Below are positions 18,859-26,946 of a stretch of 64,000 nucleotides of DNA, piece by piece. The translations under genes were made by a program, and so were the position numbers. Position 1 is the first letter of the stretch. Every line of letters starts with the position of its first letter. The notes under the pieces are model-generated. The model ran no database searches. It was not told where the DNA came from and was given only the letters and a program-made list of their open reading frames with translations. This DNA is from Erythrobacter insulae. GTDB taxonomy: Bacteria; Pseudomonadota; Alphaproteobacteria; Sphingomonadales; Sphingomonadaceae. Location: NCBI RefSeq assembly GCF_007004095.1, contig NZ_VHJK01000001.1, forward strand, positions 562,501-626,500. Reading direction: 5' to 3'.

Positions 18859-20340
18859 CTATTTTGAGCCAGCCTCTAACTCCGCGATATTTGTCTTTGC
18901 GCTCTCGCTTTCCGGGTCCAATTCCAATGCTCTGCGGTAACTTGCCAGTGCCTCAGCATTGCGGCCGGTCGCGCGGTAGGCTTCGCCCAAGCTATCATGG
19001 GCGTTTGCCGAAGCCGGGTAAGCCGCGACATTCCATTCAAAGACAGTAATCGCCGCGGCTAGGTTTTTGTCACCAACCAGCGTGTAGCCGAATTTATTCA
19101 TTGCGCTCTCGCCCAGGTCATAGTCAGCGGCAGTTTCACCAAGACCTTCATAAGCTGCGATCATCGCTGACAAGCCGTCGCTTTCTAGCGCCGGCAAAAG
19201 TAGATCTGCGATCTTTTTTGGCGGTTTGCCGTTCAGGACTTCCATGAGGTCACGCCCCATCCCCTGAACGAGCGAACCCTGCCAATAATTGCTGACCACA
19301 AACACAAAATCACGATTGCGCTCTGAATGAACGTAATTGCTTTGGTAGCCTGGTACGCTGCCAGTATGTTCCACCACCGGCAACTTCGAGCCATCGGGCA
19401 AGTCGTAACTGCCGACCCCCCAACCATACGCGTAAAAGGGGACTTGTGGCGAATGCATCAGTTTGCGTTGCGCTTCGCTCATAATCTTATTGCCGTACAG
19501 CGCTTGATCGAAGCGAAGCATGTCTTCCGCAGTCGAATAGATACCGGCTGCGGCGTAAAACACGCCCGGATCCATGTAGAGCGGTTTTACAGGGTTTTCA
19601 TCTTCGTCGCGCGCGTATCCGTTGGCGAGACCGGGAACGACATCGTCCTTATTCGCGACCCCGCTGGACGTCATTCCGGCTGGGCCGAAAACGTGTTCTT
19701 GCATGTTTGCGGCGTAACTCTTGCCTGTAACTTCACTAATGATCGCGCCCACCAGCAGGAACGCGTTGTTGTTATAGCGCCACCTGGTTCCGGGCTGCTC
19801 AACCAGCTCGGGCTTGATCCATTCTTTCGCATATTGCTTCGGTTCGAAAGTCATTCGAGCAGTGGTCTGGTAAAATGGATCTTCAAATCGTTGGGGTACA
19901 TCAGTGATCCCCGAAATATGCGACAGCAATTGCGCTAATGTTACGTCGGCAACCACAGTCCCCGCATAGAGGTCTGGCAAATATTCACCGAGCGTTCCGT
20001 CTAAACGAAGCTGCCCTTTTTCAATCAACGCGAATGTGAGCGTGGCAGTAAAGGGCTTTGTGACGGACCCCACCCGATAAGTCAGAGACGGATTGTTAGG
20101 AACACCCAGTTCTACATTTGCGAGACCATAAGATTTGCGAATGATGATCTTGCCGTTGCGTGCAATCAAGACCGTTCCGTTGAAACCATCGTCGCTAGCG
20201 TATTTATCGAGCAGCTCGTTGAGGTCGGCCTTGTTCGGTTCAGCTATGCTCGGTTCAGCCCTGTTCGGTTCGGCCATGGCCGGCGTTGCGCAAGCAAGCA
20301 TCACGCCCGCCACTGCGGTAAGTATAGCTGCAATTCTCAT
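18859..20340 (-). CDS. Exported serine hydrolase (beta-lactamase class C fold) fused to TPRs
   Basis: The 493-residue protein has a signal peptide (LACATPAMA), then a short AEP-rich tandem repeat (about residues 24-39). The serine beta-lactamase/DD-peptidase fold follows with SVTK (SxxK) near residue 90, YNNN (YxN) near 190 and HTGS near 320. Residues 420-493 form at least one clear TPR (NAHDSLGEAYRATGRNAEALASYRRALELDP). Such enzymes are often esterases or peptidases rather than drug-hydrolysing lactamases; activity is not known. The start ATG at 20340 has the ribosome site GAGAGG; the track GTG one codon earlier is less likely. It lies opposite ribE. Confidence 0.85.
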   Translation of the reverse strand: MRIAAILTAVAGVMLACATPAMAEPNRAEPSIAEPNKADLNELLDKYASDDGFNGTVLIARNGKIIIRKSYGLANVELGVPNNPSLTYRVGSVTKPFTATLTFALIEKGQLRLDGTLGEYLPDLYAGTVVADVTLAQLLSHISGITDVPQRFEDPFYQTTARMTFEPKQYAKEWIKPELVEQPGTRWRYNNNAFLLVGAIISEVTGKSYAANMQEHVFGPAGMTSSGVANKDDVVPGLANGYARDEDENPVKPLYMDPGVFYAAAGIYSTAEDMLRFDQALYGNKIMSEAQRKLMHSPQVPFYAYGWGVGSYDLPDGSKLPVVEHTGSVPGYQSNYVHSERNRDFVFVVSNYWQGSLVQGMGRDLMEVLNGKPPKKIADLLLPALESDGLSAMIAAYEGLGETAADYDLGESAMNKFGYTLVGDKNLAAAITVFEWNVAAYPASANAHDSLGEAYRATGRNAEALASYRRALELDPESESAKTNIAELEAGSK

Positions 20341-20775
20341 CACAAACCTCTCTGTTCATATGGCCGCTCGGCGGCTCGTATCAGTCGCATCATGACTAGC
20401 GCCGAAAATTTGAAATTATCGCAGAGGTCGACGAACAGGTTATTTAGCCTGATGAAACTTTGTTTCAAATCGCGCTTCGAAGCCTCTATCCCGGTGAGAT
20501 GCCGATGACGGCTTTCGCGACCACAATGCGCGAGTACCCTTGACGGCGGTGAACTGATGTCCGCCTTCCACCCCAAAGCCGACATTTCCTACATGCCTCC
20601 GCGTCGCTATCCCAAACGCGGCTCTTTCACATCGTCGCATCTTTCAAACGCCGCCAACAGGCAGGTCAGGTTTGGACATTTGTCACCTGTGCCCTACATC
20701 ACCTTTGTTTCACAATTTCATATATTTAACCCTGTAGGCACCGCATGACATGTTGGAAAATGTGTCATGCGTATC
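20341..20775. other. Gene-free interval with decayed repeat-like DNA
   Basis: No convincing gene is seen in this 435-base stretch. Its middle (20540-20600) encodes, in a short open frame, the peptide MSAFHPKADIS, a fragment type often produced by spurious frames in alphaproteobacterial dispersed repeats. The promoter of the serine hydrolase should lie next to 20341. Confidence 0.4.
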
Positions 20776-21330
20776 CTACTCTGCGTCAGGCTGGCTAAGC
20801 GGCCCTGCCGCAAAATTTTCGCGGGTTATCTCGAAAATTTTGTGCAGCACCCGCGATCCTTGATACCGGGTCAATTCGGTGCGCCGCGTCCGCTCTGCGC
20901 CGATATTTTCCAGCGCGATCTGGGACCGGTAATTGGTCTCTCCCACCCGGAAATCGACCCGTTCCACAAATTCAAAAGCATGGGCCAGCATCATCTGTTT
21001 GACCTGACGATTGATGCCCTTGCCCCAATATTTGCAGGCCAGAAAAGTCCATCCAATCTCCAGCGAGCCGCCTTCGTCGGGTTCGAATTCCTGAAACCGC
21101 GATGACCCGATGATCTGATCGGTTTTCTTGTCAACAATCGCGAGCGCGCCGCCTTTTGCCAAAGCATCGTCAAAAAATGCGCGAAAGACATCCTCACGCC
21201 AGCGGTCATGCATGGGGTGTTGCTCCCAGACCGCAGGATCACTGGCAACTGCAAACAGACCGTCCCAATCCCCAAGCTCAAGCGGCCGCAGCAGCAGCCG
21301 TTCGTTTTCGAGAATGGGCTGGCGATTCAC
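20776..21330 (-). CDS. GNAT family acetyltransferase, RimJ/RimL-like
   Basis: The 184-residue protein has the GNAT_acetyltransf_3 pattern: ERLLLRPLELGDWDGLFAVASDP at the start, IGSSRFQEFEPDEGGSLEIGWTFLACKYWGKGINRQVKQMMLAHAF as the acetyl-CoA binding core, and VGETNYRSQIALENIGAE near the end. It is likely to acetylate an N-terminus or small molecule. The start codon overlaps the end of the aminotransferase gene (ATGA), so they form an operon with that gene first. Confidence 0.85.
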   Translation of the reverse strand: MNRQPILENERLLLRPLELGDWDGLFAVASDPAVWEQHPMHDRWREDVFRAFFDDALAKGGALAIVDKKTDQIIGSSRFQEFEPDEGGSLEIGWTFLACKYWGKGINRQVKQMMLAHAFEFVERVDFRVGETNYRSQIALENIGAERTRRTELTRYQGSRVLHKIFEITRENFAAGPLSQPDAE

Positions 21331-22544
21331 TCGGCCGCTTTGCTTTCGGCTGTCACTTCGGCGATCGCACCGATGAACTTGTCGATATTGCCCATGGTCA
21401 GGCCGGCAATGTTGATGCGGCCGGAACCGGCCATGTAGATGCCATGATCATCACGCAGCTGCGCGACCTGTTCTTTGGAAACTGGCAAAACCGAAAACAG
21501 CCCGTTCTGTCCGCCCAGCGGGGTCATATCAACGCTGCCCTGAACACCGGCATCCGCCAGCTTTTCACGGACCAGGCGCATTCGGTCGCGCATCTGCTCA
21601 AGCTCGTCCTGCCATACTTGCGTAAGCTCACTATCGCGCAGGATAAGCCGAACGGCGGCCGCGCCGTGGTCTGGCGGCATGGACCAGCTGGCCCGTGCCA
21701 AAGCGTTTGCGTTTGAAAACGCCTTATTCAGCGTCTCCTGGCCATCGGAAAGGATATAAAATGCCCCGACCCTGTCACGGTACATGCCGAAATTCTTGTC
21801 GCAGCTATAGGCGATGAAGGCTTCGGGCACCTTCGCAAGGACGCTGCGCAGGCCAACGACGTCTTCGTCGAGCCCGTGGCCCAGCCCGTGATACGCGGTG
21901 TCGATAATCGGGAAGATACCGGTTTCGGCAATCGCATCGCCGATCGCGGCCCAGTCTTCGTCCGAATAATCGACGCCGGTTGGATTGTGGCAGCATCCAT
22001 GCAGCAGGATGCCTTCGTTCGGACCCGCGCCGCGAATAGCCGCGAGCACCGCGTCGAGATCGGCTGTGCCATCAGGCTTTGCGTGATCGAACGGGACGAG
22101 TTCCAGCGCGAGGTCATTGATGATTTGCGCGTGGTTGGGCCAGCTGGGCGTGCCCATATGCAATTTGGTCATGCCCGCTTTTTGACCAAGCGCCAGAGCA
22201 AGCCGGACCGCGCCGGTACCGCCGGGGGTTTGCATCCCGGCAATCCGCCCGCCCATCGTCGCATCCTCGCCGAAAACATAGGGCATCAGAGCATTGACGA
22301 AGCCCATATCGCCTTCCGGTCCGAGATAGCTTTTGGAATCCTGCTCATCCACCAGCTGCTGTTCTGCACGCTTGATCGCAGCAAACACCGGAGTGCCGCC
22401 GTCATCGGTGCGGTAAACACCAACACCAAGGTCGATTTTATCAGAGCGGGTATCGGCCGCATGCATCTTAATCAGAGCAAGCAACGCATCAGGCGATTGT
22501 TCATCGAGTCGGTTTAACATCATGAAAGACGCATGCCGCGCCAT
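21327..22544 (-). CDS. Aromatic/aspartate aminotransferase (class I, PLP)
   Basis: The roughly 400-residue enzyme moves amino groups between aromatic or acidic amino acids and 2-oxo acids. Family signatures are DLGVGVYRTDDGGTPV near residue 39, TPGGTGAVRLAL, the HGCCHNPTGVD motif (Asn-Pro-Thr-Gly near residue 188), and the PLP lysine in SCDKNFGMYRDRVGA. The usual C-terminal RINIAGL is present. Starts at 22544, 22523 or 22520 are all possible; the family usually begins near MLNRLDEQ, so one of the later two may be correct. The GNAT gene follows with a four-base overlap. Confidence 0.9.
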   Translation of the reverse strand: MARHASFMMLNRLDEQSPDALLALIKMHAADTRSDKIDLGVGVYRTDDGGTPVFAAIKRAEQQLVDEQDSKSYLGPEGDMGFVNALMPYVFGEDATMGGRIAGMQTPGGTGAVRLALALGQKAGMTKLHMGTPSWPNHAQIINDLALELVPFDHAKPDGTADLDAVLAAIRGAGPNEGILLHGCCHNPTGVDYSDEDWAAIGDAIAETGIFPIIDTAYHGLGHGLDEDVVGLRSVLAKVPEAFIAYSCDKNFGMYRDRVGAFYILSDGQETLNKAFSNANALARASWSMPPDHGAAAVRLILRDSELTQVWQDELEQMRDRMRLVREKLADAGVQGSVDMTPLGGQNGLFSVLPVSKEQVAQLRDDHGIYMAGSGRINIAGLTMGNIDKFIGAIAEVTAESKAAE

Positions 22545-22612
22545 CGCATGCGCCGCAACCGCCTTTTCACAATCATTCGTATTCGCCCCCGTTTTGAGGG
22601 TCGAAATGCGAC

Positions 22613-23515
22613 CTAGAAGGGCAGCCAGCGCTGCTTCTTGGAAAATTTCATATAGCCGGCATTCACGCCCAGCCGGACACCCGCACCAAGACGGATCGGA
22701 ATAAGAACTATGTCGCCCCTGCGCATGTAACTCGCATGCATGCCGCCAATCAAATAGGCTTGGCCTTCCCCGGCAGGATAGCGTTTGTAGAGGTCTTCTG
22801 TGTCAAACAGATTGTAGACCAATACGAAAGTTTTAGCAGCGTTGGCACCTGCATCAAACCCGATTGATGGCCCGGTCCAATATACCTTTTGCTCGCCTTC
22901 GATCTTGTGAAAGAGTGTGCCCGAACCGTACCGAGCGCCAAGAATAAACGCGCCGCCAGCCTCACGGCCAACGATGTAGCCATTCGGTTCGCCTTGATCG
23001 CGCAGCAAATCTTCGATCATGCGAGCGACGCCTTCGGCGCCTTTGCCAAATACGCCCTCAGCTGCCCCGATCAGGTCATCTTCGCCGTAGGTCTGAGAGC
23101 TGCCGCCTGCTGCGGCGATGGCAGGATCGCCCGCCGCGCCATCGGCAACCGGGCTTTCTGTTTTGCCATAGTCGGAAAATTCTTCGTCAAATTCGGTTGG
23201 CTCCGAAACGCCAGCTTCGTCATCAACACCTTGGCCCACAGGCGCAGGCCCGGGAGCGGGCAAAGGCGGGGCGACCGTTGGAGAGGTATTGACACCGGGC
23301 GCACGTGGCGCAGCAAGATCGGCATCAATCGCGCCATCCGCCTGCCCCGTTTGACCGGATACTGCATCCCCTGCGGTTTCAAACGCGTCATCGGGGTCAA
23401 ATGTCTCTACACCCTGCGCATGCACCGGCGCGCTGACGAGGACCGCCGCCCCGATCATCGCGGCGAGCATTCTGGTCAAAAGAGACGGGCGTTTTGTGAT
23501 CGCTTGTGTATCCAT
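22613..23515 (-). CDS. DUF1134/EipA family envelope integrity protein
   Basis: The 300-residue protein has a signal peptide (VLVSAPVHAQ) and a long low-complexity acidic/proline linker (residues 40-145). The C-terminal DUF1134 domain (about 150-300) contains GVARMIEDLLRDQGEPNGYIVGREAGGAFILGARYGSG and TFVLVYNLFDTEDLYKRYPAGEGQAYLIGG. EipA is the named member, a periplasmic protein needed for envelope integrity in Brucella and Caulobacter. The start at 23515 gives the signal peptide; the upstream Met adds 17 unlikely residues. Confidence 0.9.
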   Translation of the reverse strand: MDTQAITKRPSLLTRMLAAMIGAAVLVSAPVHAQGVETFDPDDAFETAGDAVSGQTGQADGAIDADLAAPRAPGVNTSPTVAPPLPAPGPAPVGQGVDDEAGVSEPTEFDEEFSDYGKTESPVADGAAGDPAIAAAGGSSQTYGEDDLIGAAEGVFGKGAEGVARMIEDLLRDQGEPNGYIVGREAGGAFILGARYGSGTLFHKIEGEQKVYWTGPSIGFDAGANAAKTFVLVYNLFDTEDLYKRYPAGEGQAYLIGGMHASYMRRGDIVLIPIRLGAGVRLGVNAGYMKFSKKQRWLPF

Positions 23516-23820
23516 GATAGCTCTTTCGTTCAGCCTGATGGCCTTTTCATGCCCCCAATACTGCACCGCCCAGAAGACTCGCTAATGCAGCAACCCGCAA
23601 GGACGCGAGCGGCAAGGCGAATCGAAAACGCGGTGAGGCGAATCTGAGTGATGATGAGAATTGTGCGGCGCAGAGCATGAACCTTCCGCGAACCGGCAAT
23701 TCAGGAATGCTCCGATAACGCGGCATTCTTGCAAAATTTGTCGGATCTAAGCTTGCCGCTGCGACAATGCCCGATTATAGCGCGCCCTTCGCACTACGCT
23801 AATCCAAGCCAAACGAGTGC
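23516..23820. other. Gene-free interval before tRNA-Ser
   Basis: No open reading frame or RNA was recognised in this 305-base stretch. It should hold the EipA promoter on the minus strand and the tRNA promoter on the plus strand. Confidence 0.4.
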
Positions 23821-23911
23821 GGAGACGTGGGTGAGTGGCTGAAACCAGTTCCCTGCTAAGGAACCATACCTAATATGGGTATCGAGGGTTCGAATCCCTC
23901 CGTCTCCGCCA
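23821..23911 (+). tRNA. tRNA-Ser (GCU), CCA encoded
   Basis: The sequence folds as a class II tRNA. The acceptor stem is GGAGACG/CGTCTCC, the anticodon loop is CTGCTAA with anticodon GCT, and the T arm is GAGGG-TTCGAAT-CCCTC. A long variable arm (CATACC...GGGTATC) marks it as serine. The discriminator is G at 23908 and CCA is encoded at 23909-23911. It reads codons AGC and AGU. Its 3' end is the probable integration site of the following element. Confidence 0.96.
23901..23911 (+). repeat. Putative attL core
   Basis: CGTCTCCGCCA forms the last 11 bases of tRNA-Ser including CCA, and recurs at 32620-32630. At 11 bases this is short for an att core, so it is a candidate supported mainly by the adjacent integrase. 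Confidence 0.5.
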
Positions 23912-23962
23912 GTTCACCCTGATTTAATTGATATTTTCTCAAGATTGGGCATCGGTTACCAA

Positions 23963-23977
23963 AACCGCTCCCCGATA
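23963..23977 (+). repeat. Putative integrase arm site, left
   Basis: AACCGCTCCCCGATA, 52 bases inside the left boundary, matches AACCGTTCCCCGATA at 32473-32487 in 14 of 15 positions and in the same orientation. Confidence 0.35.
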
Positions 23978-23997
23978 GCCCCGCCCCTAGCGGCGAA

Positions 23998-24912
23998 CTA
24001 ATTTGTGCAAAGGTCCGCCCAGAGCGGACGTTCCCGCCAATCAGTTGGGAAGCCCATGGCCGCAAAATCGCCCGTGGGGTTTTCTTCGATCAAACACGTC
24101 AGACGGCTTGGCAAATCCGACTCAGGGGCCACCGTCCCCATCGTGTGCAATAGCATCGAAAGTGTGTTGTAGAGTTTGCGATCAGCTTGAGGGGCTATGG
24201 TGTTTGCAAGATTGGCTGGGTTTTGTGCGATTGGGAAAGTCACCGTGAAGCGCCGGTTCCAGAGGCGGCTGTGGTGCGCGCAAATGTTTCTCACTGTGGC
24301 GAGGTGATGCATCAAGCCCTGAAATACTCGGTCATCGAAGCCGATTTTTCGAGCAATTGCCTTGCGGTCGGCACGCCCTCCCAATGCAGAGAAGAACTTG
24401 GAAAGCAGACCGAAAGAAATGAACTCGGCGGCCATCCAGACAGGCGGCAACGGTGGATTATTATAGGTGCGCTTGTAGTGATCGACAAAGACGTCATGCG
24501 AGCGATCATATTCAGATTGCAGCTGATCCAAGTTGGCCTGAAAGCGGTCCGTGCGCGGATACAGGGCTGCATTAAGGTATCCGTGTGGCCCATAGACCAT
24601 TGCCATCTGGTGCGCCCACGCGCCGCGCGCAGCAACCTCTATTCGCTCCAAAGCATCCATGAGCAACAGCCGAAGATGGCGATCAAACTCATAAAGGGCG
24701 AGCACCGCTTCTAAAGTGGTTCCCTCTCGAAACGAATGATTCCCAGATTCGGGTTCAGCTTCGTAATAGAGCCAATAGGCGCGTAATCGATAATAACTGA
24801 TTTGGCTGAGCGCCCAAGTTGCTTGCTCGCCGTCTTCAATTACCATTCCGCATTCTTGTAGCAACGCGATCTGGTCTGGGATCGATTTGGAAAGTTTGTT
24901 GAAATGGCGCAT
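23998..24912 (-). CDS. Abi_2 (AbiD/AbiF) family abortive-infection protein, HEPN fold
   Basis: The 304-residue protein matches the Abi_2 family. Signatures are the N-terminal QIALLQECGMVIEDGEQA-ALSQISYYRLRAYW region, the LYEFDRHLRLLLMDALERIEVAARG helix near residue 85, and the HEPN nuclease motif RNICAHHSRLWNR (RxxxxH) near residue 210. Abi_2 proteins are thought to cleave RNA and stop phage growth by shutting down the infected cell. It is at the tRNA end of the satellite-like element and is likely its defence cargo. No antitoxin partner is obvious beside it. Confidence 0.88.
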   Translation of the reverse strand: MRHFNKLSKSIPDQIALLQECGMVIEDGEQATWALSQISYYRLRAYWLYYEAEPESGNHSFREGTTLEAVLALYEFDRHLRLLLMDALERIEVAARGAWAHQMAMVYGPHGYLNAALYPRTDRFQANLDQLQSEYDRSHDVFVDHYKRTYNNPPLPPVWMAAEFISFGLLSKFFSALGGRADRKAIARKIGFDDRVFQGLMHHLATVRNICAHHSRLWNRRFTVTFPIAQNPANLANTIAPQADRKLYNTLSMLLHTMGTVAPESDLPSRLTCLIEENPTGDFAAMGFPTDWRERPLWADLCTN

Positions 24913-25116
24913 TTTCGACCTATGCGCGAACCAAGCCCAAAAACAAAGCAGCCCGCCATGGTGCGCATCGTTGAGAGGCGTGGCGGGCTTTGTTGCGCCT
25001 CATATATCCACCGATTCCCAACAAATCAATAACCGCCTCTCACGCTTTTTAAACTCCTCGTTTCTAACTCGCCTTTCAATGAGCTAAAGCCTTCCTCAAA
25101 TCATAGCCTTAAGGGG

Positions 25117-25806
25117 GTGGCGGTGGGAATAAATTGGTTTGAAGGTGGCCGCAGGATAAGCCAACTATTTATCGGGCTAGTCGCGGCTGGTGGACTTGCG
25201 ATTGTCGCTTTTGCTGATCAACCCGATCCCGAGTTTACCACTTACGGTCCAGACGCTCCTTGGATTGTCGCCAGTGAACCTTGCCCAAAAAGCGGCCACA
25301 CAGAATACCTTTGGGACTACGATTGGGGCGGGAACGAAAGAGGCGTAAAGCTATGTTTCATAGCTTGGCGCGATGGCACCTTTCCAATTCAAAGAGCTGA
25401 TACACCCCCGGAGGAGATCAAGCGGCAAGAGGAAGCCTCGCGTCGCTTTCAAGAGGAAAATCGTGCGAGGGTAGAGAGAGGCGAACCGCCGATGATTCCT
25501 CCTCCGCTTCCAAGTTGGTTTTACACGGCGGAGAAATATTCAGAGAGATTCGCTGAGTATGTGGATCAAAGGCGGTCCGAGTTTAAAGTCACCGAAGAAT
25601 TGAAAGCTAAGGCGCGAGAGCGGCAATCCGGCGCTCTTTGGGATGAGCGACGCAGAATGTTTGGCGAGGTTTTCCCATGGATTGGAGGGATCTGCGCTTT
25701 TCTTTGGCTCTTTACGGCGGCCATGGGGTGGATCATCCGCGGTTTTGCCGGGGTTCCAACGGGGCAGGACTTTCGGAATGCCCATAAGAAAGACGAAGAG
25801 AGCTAA
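25117..25806 (+). CDS. Unknown membrane protein with central soluble domain
   Basis: The 229-residue protein has two hydrophobic helices: residues 14-32 and 188-207 (WIGGICAFLWLFTAAMGWII). Between them is a mostly hydrophilic region with a WDYDWGGNERG motif and a Glu/Arg-rich helical part. Two cysteines lie near residues 56 and 78. The start is GTG at 25117 or 25123. No family was recognised. It is the only gene on the plus strand in this part of the element and its last four bases overlap the convergent neighbour. Confidence 0.65.
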   Translation: MAVGINWFEGGRRISQLFIGLVAAGGLAIVAFADQPDPEFTTYGPDAPWIVASEPCPKSGHTEYLWDYDWGGNERGVKLCFIAWRDGTFPIQRADTPPEEIKRQEEASRRFQEENRARVERGEPPMIPPPLPSWFYTAEKYSERFAEYVDQRRSEFKVTEELKAKARERQSGALWDERRRMFGEVFPWIGGICAFLWLFTAAMGWIIRGFAGVPTGQDFRNAHKKDEES

Positions 25807-26054
25807 GGTGCATCCCGCACCAGTCGCGCAATCGCCTTCACGTATCGCATAGCCTCTTTTGTTTGAGCAGAATAGCCGCCATGCTTGCGGGCATTCTGAT
25901 TGCCCTTAGGCGCGCCGGGATTCGTCCCGCCGTGCATCCTGCACCGCTTCCGCCCTTTCACGGCTGGAGATTGGCACGCCGTTGCCTTGCGCGTCTTGGC
26001 CAAGCATCGCGGGGCCGCTGCCAGTATTTCCGGCTCCATGGCATTGTTCCTCAT
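25803..26054 (-). CDS. Small HGG-motif protein, possible terminase-small-subunit-like
   Basis: The 83-residue protein has the sequence CLAKTRKATACQSPAVKGRKRCRMHGG followed by TNPGAPKGNQNARKHGGYS, the HGGxxxGAPxGNxNAxKHG motif seen in many alphaproteobacterial phage and satellite proteins. The two Cys pairs and His may bind zinc. A ribosome site GGAGG lies 12 bases before the ATG at 26054. It overlaps the 3' end of the upstream gene by about 150 bases in another frame. The function is unproven; a DNA-packaging role is only suggested by context. Confidence 0.7.
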   Translation of the reverse strand: MRNNAMEPEILAAAPRCLAKTRKATACQSPAVKGRKRCRMHGGTNPGAPKGNQNARKHGGYSAQTKEAMRYVKAIARLVRDAP

Positions 26055-26775
26055 TTTTCGCTTTTCCTCCCCCCTGATTGACGTTCTCCGCGATGACTGC
26101 TTGTCCGCCCCGGTTATCGACATGGATATGCTTTATCACCTGTTCGCCGCCCCGGCGCATCCGGGCCAGCGTCTCCATTTGCCGCTGAGAGGTGCCCAAC
26201 AGCTTCGTGGCGAGGTTTCCGAACATACGGGCGTTATCGACCCATTCGGCTTTTCCTAGCTGGCTCAACGCCCGGATTGCGGCGTCATGGGTGCAATACA
26301 TCTGCACCAGCAACAGCGCCTCGGCCTGATCCTGGGGCTTCATGCTCTCGATGAATGACAGCGCAGCATTGTAGCGCGCTTCATTGTCCGCACCGACTGA
26401 GCCAAGATAGTTGAGCAATTCATTTGCCCGCGCATTCACCGGGTCAATCGAATTGGCCGAAAAGGTTTCGTGCAGCTTGAGCAACGCCAGCATTTCGCTT
26501 TTCCCGGTCGGTTCGATGCTCCAGCCGCCATCGGGCTTGCGGGCCATCTTGACCTTGGCCGGTGCGCCGCGCTTGCGATAATCGCGGATCAGCCGCAAAA
26601 GTTCGGCTCGCTCGTCCTTGTCGAGCTTGTCCCAGCCGGGAACATCCTTCGCCAAAACGCGATAGGCCTCGGCTTCGTCGTCCGAATCGGTAAGTGGCAG
26701 CGTGATTGTCCGTTGTTGTTTGTTGGCACCTCTTGCCTTCGCTGGTCCTGATCCATTTTTAGCCTTTGCCATCAT
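25906..26775 (-). CDS. Unknown protein upstream of the HGG-motif gene
   Basis: The roughly 289-residue cytoplasmic protein has a basic, low-complexity start, a helical core (WDKLDKDERAELLRLIRDYRKRGAPAKVKMARKPDGGW), and a conserved block near residues 165-225 (YCTHDAAIRALSQLGKAEWVDNARMFGNLATKLLGTSQRQMETLARMR) followed by VIKHIHVDNRGGQAVIAENV. The last 50 residues are encoded by the same DNA as the next gene in another frame. Three candidate starts (TTG, ATG, ATG) are adjacent; ATG at 26775 is preferred with AAAGG upstream. Function unknown. Confidence 0.65.
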   Translation of the reverse strand: MMAKAKNGSGPAKARGANKQQRTITLPLTDSDDEAEAYRVLAKDVPGWDKLDKDERAELLRLIRDYRKRGAPAKVKMARKPDGGWSIEPTGKSEMLALLKLHETFSANSIDPVNARANELLNYLGSVGADNEARYNAALSFIESMKPQDQAEALLLVQMYCTHDAAIRALSQLGKAEWVDNARMFGNLATKLLGTSQRQMETLARMRRGGEQVIKHIHVDNRGGQAVIAENVNQGGGKAKNEEQCHGAGNTGSGPAMLGQDAQGNGVPISSRERAEAVQDARRDESRRA

Positions 26776-26839
26776 CAAGCCTTTCTAGCGGGACGCGGCG
26801 GCCCAACAGGCCGCGCCCGCGTTACGTTAGTAAGGGGGG

Positions 26840-26946
26840 AGGTTGCCGCACCTACGCCGCAGGGTCGCCGCACGTTTTGCCGAACAAGCTAGCGAGAGGG
26901 TTGCCGCGTTCGCCGCGAGGGGTTGTAGCAAAGGGGTCGCCGCACT
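26840..26946. repeat. Iteron-like direct repeats, candidate replication origin
   Basis: Four imperfect copies of GGKTYGCCGCR occur at about 26840, 26862, 26898 and 26934, spaced 22, 36 and 36 bases, beside the helicase gene. Their GC-rich core is GCCGC. Iterons at a helicase gene suggest an origin of replication for the excised element. Confidence 0.45.

Noticed and set aside
20557-20748. 63-residue plus-strand open frame starting MSAFHPKAD
   Set aside because: It resembles spurious frames that recur in dispersed alphaproteobacterial repeats, with no ribosome site or domain.
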